Assembly: GCA_018881555.1 (NCBI GenBank) | Contig: JACAXG010000204.1 | Location: 682,001-746,000, forward strand | From: Amblyornis subalaris | Taxonomy: Eukaryota; Chordata; Aves; Passeriformes; Ptilonorhynchidae | Direction of reading: 5' to 3' | Length of the DNA stretch: 64,000 bases | Part shown: positions 48,427 to 57,133 of the stretch, piece after piece | Layout: every line of letters starts with the position of its first letter | How positions within the stretch are numbered: the stretch's first letter is position 1 | The notes under the pieces: model-generated | What the model was told of the DNA's origin: nothing | Databases searched by the model: none | Seen by the model: the letters and a program-made list of their open reading frames with translations, nothing else | Position numbers and translations under genes: made by a program

Positions 48427-48985
48427 GTTGTGGCTTAATCCCAGTCAGCAACTCGGTATCACACTGCCACTCCCTCACCCCCTGTCCACCTTCCTGCCCC
48501 AAGTGGGCAGGAAAATCAGAGAGAAACAGTAACCCTCGTGGGTGGAGATAAGAAAAGTTTAATAACTGAAATAAACTAAACTAAAGTAAAATACAACAGG
48601 ATAATAATACTAATTGCAATGTAAAAGGGAGAGGGAGAGAGGATTAAAACCCAAGAGAAGTGAAGCACAGTACAGTTGCTCACCACCCACTGGCTGATGC
48701 ACAGCCCTTCCGCCAGCAGGAACTGGCAGCTCCCAATTGTACTGGACATGATGTTCTATGTGATGGAACATCCCTTTGGTCAGTTCAAGTCAGCTGTCCT
48801 CGACATGATCCCTCCCAGCTCACTGGCAGAGCACAGGTGACTGAAGTCCATGTTTTTGGGTAAGCAGTGCTGAGCAACATCCAAAACATCTGTGTGTTAT
48901 CAGCATTATTCTCATGCTAAATAGAAAATACAGCATACCAAGTACAAGGAAGAACATTAACTCTAGCCCAGCTGAAACTAGGGCA
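48427..48985 (-). mobile_element. ERV solo LTR
   Basis: Read on the minus strand, it runs from a CTAGTTTCAGCTGGGCTAGA start with GTTAATGTTCTTCCTTGTAC, through GATAACACACAGATGTTTTG and GGATGTTGCTCAGCACTGCT, a region with GACCAAAGGGATGTTCCAT, to TATTAAACTTTTCTTATCTC, CCACGAGGG, and GCTGACTGGGATTAAGCCAC ending AACA. This matches the overall order of an LTR I know to be abundant in bird genomes (start like TG...GGCTGGGATAGAGTTAA, end like GCTGGGGTTAAACCACGACA). No gag, pol or env sequence adjoins it, so it is a recombined solo LTR. It is diverged, with several indels, and inserted in sense with KIAA1328. The family name is not assigned. Confidence 0.78.
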
Positions 48986-51400
48986 ATACTAAAGTAAAAA
49001 ACAAAAGCACAGGGCACAAAATTCTGTTCCACTGTCTTTTGTTTATAACCCTTTACTTTTCCCAGCCTTCTATGGTTGGCCAATTAACTCAATTATCTAA
49101 TTTCTATACTGTTAACAGATAAATGCATTTAAGGTTTTGAAGCCGCATTCATACAATAAAGTGACATTGTGGAAATATTTCAATTAACCTATACAAACTC
49201 CTCTCTTAACTAAAATTTTATTGTGATAGCACCATCTCAAAATTTAATTGAGTAAATTACCACATGGTGGAGAAAATTAGGAAAAGACTAAGAGCTTCCC
49301 CCCATGGATAGCAACTTCAGTCAATACCCGCTGTCCGTCACACAACTGGTGCTTAGCACACTGGAAGGGCTGGATTGCAACTCATTTATGATCTTGTCAA
49401 TGCTCTTTATCACGTGTAAGCAATTACCACTCATCAGTCTCACACCAGTTTAGAAACACATTCACTGGGTACTGCTGTCAAAGCCAGCTCTCTCTACAAG
49501 CACTGAGAGCACGTTTGCTCTCTGTGAGCTGCAGCCTGCGATCTCCAGCTGCCAGAACACACGGTGAGGTCATAGCATGAACCAGGTGAGGAAGCTGAAC
49601 AAACTCTACGAGGAAAGCACTGAGCATACTCTCTCTTCAAAAAGCACCAAGGTAGATCAGAAGTCTCAGTCTGCATCCCAGCCCAAACAGCTGTGTCAGC
49701 ACAACCACAACAGCAAACTGCAGGGTACTGAGGAGCGTGTCTTCAGCTCACACTGCTTCAGGAAACAACAAACTTCAGCACAGGCAACTGCCTACTCGAC
49801 TGACATATGGTTAATCTGCGCGTTAACACATGGCTATGGGAAATGAAAAGATTTGCCTAAACAACATTCTGCTTTTAGAATGTGCCTCTGGTATTGCCAG
49901 CTGCTGTGGATAGGTACCTAGTAGCTGGATGCAAAAATGAGTCAAAGCTGTTGGTATTACTCCCCCCAGCTGCCAGGACCACTCTCCTGCGAAGCTCTGC
50001 AGCCTATCAGGATAACCAAACTTAGAGCAGGTTACCTCAATCAGCTGAACTGAAAATCAGTGACTCAGAGGCTGATTCATAGGTAGGTCCAACATCCTTG
50101 CCACAGAGTAACAGACTGGGGACAGCACCAGCGTCAACCTTTTAATATTAATCCACTGCCACATGCCTCTCAAGATTACCAGTAAGGCAGGTGTAGTATT
50201 ATAAACCTTGTACCACCACAGCTAAAGCTCAGTGCAACAACAGAGACCAGCACTGGAGAAACTGAACACCTTACAATGCCATACAGCTCACCTACACAAC
50301 CTGCCTTGCTGTGCTGAGTCTATCCAGCAATTATGGAAAGTTCAGTTTTCCAAACCTATTGAAACATTACCCAATCCACCAAATTCCTCACCATCTCCTC
50401 TTTTTTTGAAAGCATACACTACCATTATTTTTAAATTATGCCATGTACATTTCTAAGTATTTAAACTTTTCCAAGACTAGAGGCAGCACTACCTATTCAC
50501 CAAAACATGTAATATAGAAATGGTTGTCTGGAAGAACTTCATTTCTTGGAAATCATGATGCATGGGGCCACTGCTGGGCTCAAGAAGCCGTATTAGTCAT
50601 GGGAAACAACCTGTTACCCCAGTAGTTACCTGATAGAAATACACTGTCAATGTAACTGCATCAACACTTCCACAACTGAGCAGAGCAGTGACAGTGTGGC
50701 CACAAGTCTGATATGTGGCCACCAACCTTCATCCCACTCACAGCACAGAGGAAGTCGTAGGCAATCTTTTTTACTTTACACAGATGGGAAATCATAACAA
50801 TGTGCTCCCAAAACAGGCATGGAATGGTTGGCCCATTTCACTTGTGCATTGTTGTCCCAGTGGGTGTGCAGTCAAGCATCAAGACAAGAGCACACACACA
50901 TACTCTTCTTTCCAATCACTTCCAGTTGATGCTGAAATCCCACTCTCAGTGTAACAGCAATGCCTCAAACCCCTCACACCTGGAGCTAAATTGTCAGGTC
51001 CTAAATTTCCACCAGCCCAGACAGTCGGTTCTACCCCAACGACTTCAAGTTGCTGAGCCTGTAACTCAGCCACACAAGCCCAAACACCAACGCCAGCTCT
51101 TGGTCTTCTGAACCACGCAAGCGCATTTGTCTCTGGCCAGGCTTTGACAGGCTGAACCCCCAACATCACCCACACGGAGCCACCACCCACTCCACCTACA
51201 TGTCCAGCCCCAGGCAGTCTCCCACGATGGGAGCCTGCAGGTCTTCTGCAGGTGAAGCCACTCCAGCCTCACACTCGCCCCTTACAGAGCCCTCCAGCTC
51301 GCACACAGGCTCACCCTAAACGTTAAGCTTGTAGTCAAGCTTAGGTGCTAGTCACAAAAGACGCATCTGTTCCTCGCTCAGCCTCTAGCCTCAGTTTCAA

Positions 51401-51800
51401 GGAATCACAGAATCAGTGAGGTTGGAAAAGACCTCTAAGATCATCGAGTCCAACCTATGACTGAACATCACCTTGTCAACTACACCATGACACCGAGTGC
51501 CACATCCTGTCTTTTCTTAAACACCTCCAGGGATGGTGACTCCACCACCTCCGTGGGCAGCCCATTCCAATGTCTAATCACTCTTTCTGTGAAGAAATCC
51601 TAATGTCCGCCCTAAACCTCCCCTGGCACAGCCTAAAACCATGTCCTCTTGTCCTGTCACGGCTGCCTGGGAGAAGAGACCAACCCTCACCTGGCTACAT
51701 CCCCCTTTCAGGGAGCTGTACAGAACAACAAAGTCACCCCTGAACCTCCTTTTCTGCCGGCTGCACAACCCCATTCTCTCCACTGACTCTCTTACAAATT
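51401..51800 (-). mobile_element. CR1 LINE, 5'-truncated, beside the promoter
   Basis: The left edge GGAATCACAGAATCAGTGAG is a mutated reverse-complement CR1 tail. It is followed by GTTGGAAAAGACCTCTAAGA, TCCAGGGATGGTGACTCCAC, GTGGGCAGCCCATTCCAATG and TGAACCTCCTTTTCTGCCGG blocks in the usual order. It ends about 370 bases from the KIAA1328 start codon, inside intron 1 and at the margin of the CpG island. Plus-strand frames across it are not genes. Confidence 0.93.
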
Positions 51801-52171
51801 TCCCTAAGCTGGACGCAGTTTCCCCATTTCCCATATATTTATTTCCCCCAGCACTTCACAGCTGGGTCACACTACAGAGGATACAGGACCCTCCCTTCTC
51901 TCCCAGGCCATTTTGCTTTGAAATCCCGCGTACCCCCTGCGCACAGGCACACGCCCAATCCCTCTCGCCAGGCGGAGCCTCCCCACACTCGCCACCGGAG
52001 CCCCCACACCCCTGTGCCACGGCCACAGAACCCCACCCGCCCCACAGCCCCGCATCGGCTCCATGCCAAACCCCCCGACAGGCCGCCCCGCACGCCCCTG
52101 GCAGCCCTTTCCGCCGCTGTCCCCTCACACTGAGCTCCAGGCAAGGATACAGCCCCGGCCCCAGCGCGCAC

Positions 52172-52202
52172 CTCCACCCCCGCCGGCGGCCGCCGCCGCC
52201 AT
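52172..52202 (-). CDS. KIAA1328: KIAA1328 (hinderin) coding exon 1
   Basis: 31 coding bases: ATG followed by alanine and glycine codons (MAAAAAGGGG) plus one base, then the donor GGAG|GTGCGC. The start is chosen because it lies in a perfect TISU element (CAAGATGGCGGC) and because the one-base overhang joins in frame to the next exons. The low-complexity Ala/Gly peptide differs from the human N-terminus I remember, which also begins MA but is longer and more varied. This short version could be lineage-specific, or a different donor could be used. A minus-strand ATG upstream at 52245 is in another frame and was not chosen. Confidence 0.75.
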
Positions 52203-52206
52203 CTTG
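52195..52206 (-). promoter_or_regulatory. KIAA1328: TISU / YY1 element over the KIAA1328 start codon
   Basis: CAAGATGGCGGC matches the TISU consensus SAASATGGCGGC at all 12 positions, with the ATG being the predicted start codon. The same sequence is a strong YY1 site. TISU genes typically have very short 5' UTRs and initiate translation without scanning, so the transcription start is predicted within roughly 5-30 bases upstream of 52202. Confidence 0.85.
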
Positions 52207-52259
52207 AAACAGCCGCCACTCCCCGCGTACCCCCACCGCCCCCACGGCGCTCGCCGCCC

Positions 52260-52264
52260 ATTGG
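52260..52264 (-). promoter_or_regulatory. CCAAT box (NF-Y type)
   Basis: GCCCATTGGCTG on the plus strand gives CAGCCAATGGGC on the minus strand, a good NF-Y core with favourable flanks. It is about 58 bases upstream of the KIAA1328 start codon and so well placed for that gene. Confidence 0.65.
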
Positions 52265-52300
52265 CTGTCCGCGCCAGAGGCACGCGGGCGCGCGCGGGAT

Positions 52301-52319
52301 ATGCTGGGAATCGTGGTCC
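52301..52319 (-). promoter_or_regulatory. ZNF143 (Staf/SBS)-like site, minus orientation
   Basis: ATGCTGGGAATCGTGGTCC on the plus strand is the reverse complement of an ACTACAATTCCCAGCATGC-type motif, with two mismatches in the ACTAC part. ZNF143 sites are typical of bidirectional CpG-island promoters. Confidence 0.65.
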
Positions 52320-52368
52320 TCTGAGCGCCAGCCGCCGCCGCAGGCCGGTAGGGGCACCGCCTGGCAGA

Positions 52369-52385
52369 ACTACTAGTCCCAGCGC
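52369..52385 (+). promoter_or_regulatory. ZNF143 (Staf/SBS)-like site, plus orientation
   Basis: ACTACTAGTCCCAGCGC matches the ACTACA..TCCCAGC core of the ZNF143 motif in the orientation opposite to the site at 52301-52319. The distance to the TPGS2 start codon is about 85 bases. Confidence 0.65.
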
Positions 52386-52469
52386 ACCCCGCGGCTACGG
52401 GGCAGCAGGAAGGCCAGAAAGGCGTGGTTCTCTGCCGGGCTGGGCACAGGCAGGAGGGTCCCGCGAAGG

Positions 52470-52542
52470 ATGGAGGACAAACCCCCCGCCGGCATCAAGC
52501 CATACCTGGACAAGCTCACCCTGGGCGTCACAAGGATATTGG
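52470..52542 (+). CDS. TPGS2: TPGS2 coding exon 1
   Basis: Tubulin polyglutamylase complex subunit 2, a non-catalytic subunit of the TTLL1-containing complex that adds glutamate side chains to tubulin in axonemes, centrioles and neuronal microtubules. The exon encodes MEDKPPAGIKPYLDKLTL then GVTRIL plus one base of a glutamate codon. KP.L.KLTLG.TRIL is the conserved N-terminus. The ATG has A at -3 and G at +4. The donor is TTGG|GTGAGTGG. The downstream exon completes the split codon exactly. The first eight residues differ from mammals, as is usual for this end. Confidence 0.95.
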
Positions 52543-52761
52543 GTGAGTGGCGGCGAGCTACAGCCCTCCGGGGCCGGGGCAGGCCGGGGGCGGGGGGAGC
52601 CACCCGGTTGTCACGGCCCCTCCTGTGAATCGCGCAGCTGAGCTGCCTCTGCACACACACAGACATATCCTTGTTTCTGTAAACAACGGCAGGAATCCCG
52701 AATCTCTCGACTTAGAAGTTTCATAAACATCAAAGACGGAGAAGGTGGCGTTTTATTCGAA

Positions 52762-53135
52762 ATTATGGAATCATGGAATGTTAAAAGGTGGGAGGAGACA
52801 TACAGTAGAGATCAGATAGTCCCAACCCTCCCTGCCATGGGCAGGGACAGCTCCCCCTAGACCAGGCTCCTCAAGGTCTTATCCAGCGTGGCCTTGAACA
52901 CTGCCGGAGTTGAGGCATCCACAACCTCCCTGGACAAACCTGTGCCAGTGTCTCACCACCCTCACAGTAAAGAATTTCTTCCTAATACCCAACCTAAGTT
53001 TTCTCTCTTTCAATTTATGCCCATTATTCCCTGTCCTGTCGCTGCAGTTCCTGATGAAATGTCCCTCTCCAGCTTCCCTGTAGGCCCCTTCAGATACTGA
53101 AAGGTTCCTATGAGGTCTCCACAGCCTTCATGTGT
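52762..53135 (-). mobile_element. CR1 LINE, 5'-truncated
   Basis: Starts with ATTATGGAATCATGGAATG, a mutated reverse-complement CR1 tail. It continues through CCTCCCTGCCATGGGCAGGG, CCTGTGCCAGTGTCTCACCA, CCCTCACAGTAAAGAATTTC and CCCTTCAGATACTGAAAGG. Minus orientation, about 220 bases downstream of TPGS2 exon 1. Confidence 0.94.
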
Positions 53136-56100
53136 AAATTGTGCCTGAATCTGATCCTCTGTGGTGGTGTGGGGTCAGCAGGGAGTGTGTCCAATGGAGG
53201 GAGTTCAGCGTGGTGCCATGTTCTGGCAGAAGACTGATCTGGCAATCTGCTCAGGATCAGATCCCCGTAAATAGTTGCCCTGCAGCTCATTCCCACACTG
53301 TGAGACTTGTTCCACAACACGCCCCACTTGCCATCTCTGGGTTTTGCTCAGATCTTGAGCCTTCTTGCATCCCTTCAGCTGCCTTTGAAGTCCAGCAGGA
53401 CTGCAAGGCATCCAAAGAAAAGATTCTCAGACAAAACTTTACTCTTGGCAGTGGAATCACAAGGATTTGTGCAAGTATTTTGCATGTGCAAAGGATTTCA
53501 GCACTAGACCTTTCATCCTTCAGCAACATAGGGCATAGGACTGTCGTATTTGTATGGCTGGAAAGCCATACATCTATCCCAAACCATGTGTACAACAAGA
53601 TTACAAATTTCAGTCCTGGAATTTCTTCCTGGGAGTTATGGAGCCAAAAGTGAGCACTGTAATTACCTCACCCCGACGCCGTATTGCAGGACAGTGAGTT
53701 TCACTTTGTAACCTCAGAGTATCTCTACCTGCACGTGGATTTGGATAGCTGCTCAGACAGATGAGAATAAAAGATCAGGGTTAATCCTTGCTCTGGGCTT
53801 CAGTGAGGACAGGATTTCATCCCCAGTCCCTGATCAGTGTTCTCATACTGACTTCTTATTGGACTTCAGGGGAGCTTCTTGGATTTTTTTGAATTTTTTT
53901 TTCTGTTTGTTTGTTTTGTTAGTTTTGTAGTTGCGAGGTCAAGACAACATTATCATTCTATTCTGTGAGTGAAACTGATGATCATCTTCATGGCAAAGGC
54001 TTCTTTGAAGTAGCTCTTTTTGAAAAATTACTAGCCCTGCCCACATTTTCACCACCCTCAGATGTGTGAGATCTGTGAGATGTGAGCTGTGTCCAAATGT
54101 AATGTTGCCATATAAACTGTTTTGGGTAGGTGTGGTGTTGACACCAGCAAGACATGGCAAAGCAGGTATGGCTCTGAAAGTCCTATAACTTCTCCTTTCC
54201 CATGGAAGGTGTTTCCTGGTTTGTGTTTTTTTGTTTTTCTCTCTGTGTCTCTGACAACTTGTATTGTGCAATACAGCAATGTTCATCCCAGTCCATCACA
54301 GTGATGTTTTACTCTGCTTCCTTTCTCTGTCTCTCAACACCTTCTGAGAATTTTGCCCATTTTTTCCAGTGAAGTAGTCCTAGGCATTTCAACCGTGCCA
54401 CCAAATTAATTAGAATTGCTGAGCTAATTGGGAAACATTACCAATCTGTTCACTGTTTGTTTCTTTCAAATAACAAAGGGGATCTCATTCAGAAAGATGC
54501 CTTGCTCAGTTGTTAGTAGTACTAGAAACTATCTCACTTTAAATCTTTTGGAAAGTCTCATGAAGTCACTAGATGTTTTCTGCCTACTGTAATGTAAAAT
54601 CAGGCATTGTCTTGTTGGTTTGGGGTTTTTTTTTAATTTTAGGCTCTGTGGAAGTCCCTACAAGGAGGGAGATTTCCCACAGGCATTATGGAGATTATAA
54701 CTTGAGGGAAAAAAGGGAGAGATCTTTGCCGTTGCCAGTATGATTCATTTTGCTGAAGTTCTATGAGTAATAAAAAGTTCCAGGAAGATTTATTATTCAT
54801 ATCTAACTCAGAATGGGAGGTGTTAGCTCTTCTGAATTTCCCAGGACAGAACTGTACTTCACTGTTAGCATTCTTTATTAGATAAAAACGTAACTATTCA
54901 GACATTTTAAAATTATGCTGAGAGTTTATCCAACTTATAGACAATATTAGCAGTATTGTAAAGACTGAAAATCCTGTGATGTCCTGCTTCAGCTTTGTGT
55001 CACACCATTACATTGACTCTTTCTGATTAATACTGCAAAGCATTTTTGGAAGCTTCCAGATGAAATGCCCTAAAAATAGGACAGAGTTTACTATGATCTT
55101 GATTGAGAGTAATTAATAGGGTGGAGTCACCTGAACTAGTTAAGCTTTATGGTGTATCTAGGTGCCACCAGGGTGGCTCCTTCATTTTTTCCATCTGGAA
55201 GAAAAAGCAACTCATGGCAAAGTTAGCCCTTAATGTTTAATGGAGCTCCCATCCATACTTACACACAACTGTTAAATACCCACGGGATATTTTTAATACA
55301 ACATTCAGGCTTTTAAGATGGAATTTCTCTTTCTTTTGATCTTGGATTTGGTTCAGACCTCTTTAGAAGTTGCATTTCTCTCGTTCCTAGACATCTTCTT
55401 TGACTGATACGATATTTAATCTTCTGTCATCCCAGCCAAGCTGTTGTGCATGATGAATTAAATATCCCTGATGTTTTCTTTGATCACAGAAATAACAATT
55501 ACTCTGTTATTATAATCTCTTCAACTTGTCATAAGGTTTGTCTAGGTTAAATGAGAAAGACCGGTTAGGTCATTGATTCCACACATTTGTTCAAACAGCT
55601 GATACTTGAGCAAGAGACAAGTTACCCTGCCTTGGACCCACCTACCAGAAGGGCAATTCGGTGAAACATCAGAGTCTTCTGTATGTTGGGGGTCCCCCTT
55701 GCCCAGACAAATTTACTTATGTGACTTATTATGATTTTTTTTTTTTCCGGTCTTTAACTTGGAGCTTAGTTTTTGGATGCCATGTTTATGGACATATCTA
55801 CTCAATATGTCCAACTGAACTGAAGTTTAGGCTTCCCGAAACTGAATGCCTCTCCTCCACCAACAAAACAGACACGAACAACGCCACTGATAGAATTAAA
55901 GGCCTGACATTGAAGATGAAAAACAAACCAAAGCTCTCTAGTGCCTGCTTTTCCTGTCTAGTGCACTGTGTATGTTTTACCAGAAAGCAATTATAATGTG
56001 TGTGGCTGCTTTTAGGAGCCAATACTTTCACAGCAGAGCCAGTCTTGAAAGCCCTGCATAGTGATCACTTCTATTCCATGCCCTGTCTGCTGGGCTTGCA

Positions 56101-56689
56101 GTTCTCACAACAAGTTAGTAGTCTTTCTGGACCTGATCCAAAGAGAATTATGTCAGTGGGAATTATTTCAGTTGGCTGTGGATGAAGTAAAACATTATAA
56201 AATAAGAAGTGTAAGGGAGGCTGTTCTGCCATCACACACCTGCAAGGGGTAGCACTATGTGGATTAGTATTTTACATTTATATAGCATTCATTGCCGTAA
56301 AATACGCAGATGATTTTTATAAATTACAAGCTCATTGCTCATAACAAATTTGCATGTGTCCAGCTGGGATTTCAGAGGACTGATGTTTGCTCATGCAGAT
56401 CCATTCAGCAGGATCAGGTTCTGTGTCTGCCCAAACCCACTGAATCCAGAGCTGAAGTGTTCCCGTCCTTGTGAGAAAGACTTGTTAGCAGTTCGCAGCA
56501 GCACCGCACTACATCTTGTCCCAAGCTGAGGATATCCTACCCAACAGAAACCACAGGGCATGCTTGCAAAGAAAGATTCATCTCCCTGTTAGAGTTTGCC
56601 TTGGAACCCATACTGATTTTTTTTTTTTCTTCATGACTCCTCTGCAAAAGATCACACCTTGAAGACAAATTTTGTGTGTGTTTATATAG

Positions 56690-56785
56690 TAGAATTAAAG
56701 AATGGTTTGGGTTGAAAGGGGCCTTAAACATCATCTCGTTCCAATCTCTCCTGCCCTGGGCGGGGATGCCATCCACCGAATCAGT
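56690..56785 (-). mobile_element. CR1 LINE 3' fragment
   Basis: AGAATTAAAGAATGGTTTGG then GTTGAAAGGGGCCTTAAACA and CTGCCCTGGGCGGGGATGCC: a short, diverged CR1 tail in minus orientation. It is followed on the right by a TG/TA-rich simple repeat (about 56786-56826). Confidence 0.88.
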
Positions 56786-57053
56786 GTGTGTGTAGATATG
56801 TCGTTATATGTGCATATATATGTATAAAAAAATTCAAAGGATGATATTTTGTACAGCACTAGGCATCTTCATGCCAAGACATGCTGAGTACAGTTAGAGA
56901 CAAAAGAAAGTGACTGCTTAGTCACCAGCACAATGTTTGCAGTCGTTAATGCCTTTTCCCTGGCTGTCACTCAGATTAACTTGCAAAATTGTCTGTCTCA
57001 CAGTGTTGGCCTCACCCGTGCCAGCTGCAAACATGCTCCTCTTTTCCTTTTAG

Positions 57054-57133
57054 AGACTTCTCCAGGAGTTGCTGAGGTGACGTTTGTGGAAAAGGAGCCA
57101 GCTGAACGCCACACCATTGTTTCTTGGGAGCAA
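57054..57133 (+). CDS. TPGS2: TPGS2 coding exon 2
   Basis: 80-base exon, residues 25-51. Its first two bases complete the glutamate codon left by exon 1, and it ends in phase 0 at CAA|GTGAGT. The translation (E)TSPGVAEVTFVEKEPAERH then TIVSWEQ matches the conserved SSPGVTEV...EKPPAERH..SSWEQ segment of TPGS2. The TPGS2 protein is related to SMI1/KNR4-type folds as I recall; this exon would form the start of that domain. The next exon, expected to begin KNNCVMPEDVKNFYL-like, was not found up to 64000, so the gene continues past the window. Confidence 0.95.

Larger units (their letters stand above)
47604..52171. other. KIAA1328 intron 1
   Basis: GT-AG intron starting GGAG|GTGCGC within the CpG island. 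It contains a solo LTR (48427-48985) and a CR1 (51401-51800). The rest is ordinary intronic DNA that becomes GC-richer towards the promoter. Frames of over 100 codons at 51574-52245 reflect the GC-rich island and CR1 sequence. Confidence 0.75.
51900..52620. promoter_or_regulatory. CpG island and bidirectional promoter of KIAA1328 and TPGS2
   Basis: The only strongly GC-rich, CpG-dense stretch in the window, flanked on both sides by CR1 elements. The two start codons (52202 on minus, 52470 on plus) are separated by 267 bases, so both transcripts must start inside it. Within the gap are an inverted CCAAT box (ATTGG, 52260-52264, an NF-Y-type site), two opposed ZNF143-like motifs and, at the KIAA1328 start, a TISU/YY1 element. 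There is no obvious TATA box, as expected for a housekeeping-type shared promoter. The arrangement suggests coordinated, broad expression of a microtubule-modification subunit and a cohesin-associated coiled-coil protein. Confidence 0.9.
52543..57053. other. TPGS2 intron 1
   Basis: GT-AG intron (donor GTGAGTGG, acceptor CTCTTTTCCTTTTAG). It starts in the CpG island, then contains CR1 pieces at 52762-53135 and 56690-56785. A T-rich stretch lies at about 53885-53930. A 170-codon plus frame (53141-53653) begins in CR1-derived sequence and is treated as chance. The rest shows nothing recognisable. Confidence 0.88.

Noticed and set aside
51641..52641. Overlapping long frames (up to 192 codons) around the CpG island
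   Set aside because: Pro/Arg/Ala-rich products of GC-rich, stop-poor sequence and CR1 DNA. They overlap on both strands and conflict with the supported first exons of KIAA1328 and TPGS2.
53141..53653. 170-codon plus-strand open frame
   Set aside because: It starts at the margin of a CR1, lies in TPGS2 intron 1, shows no known domain, and the opposite strand is equally open.
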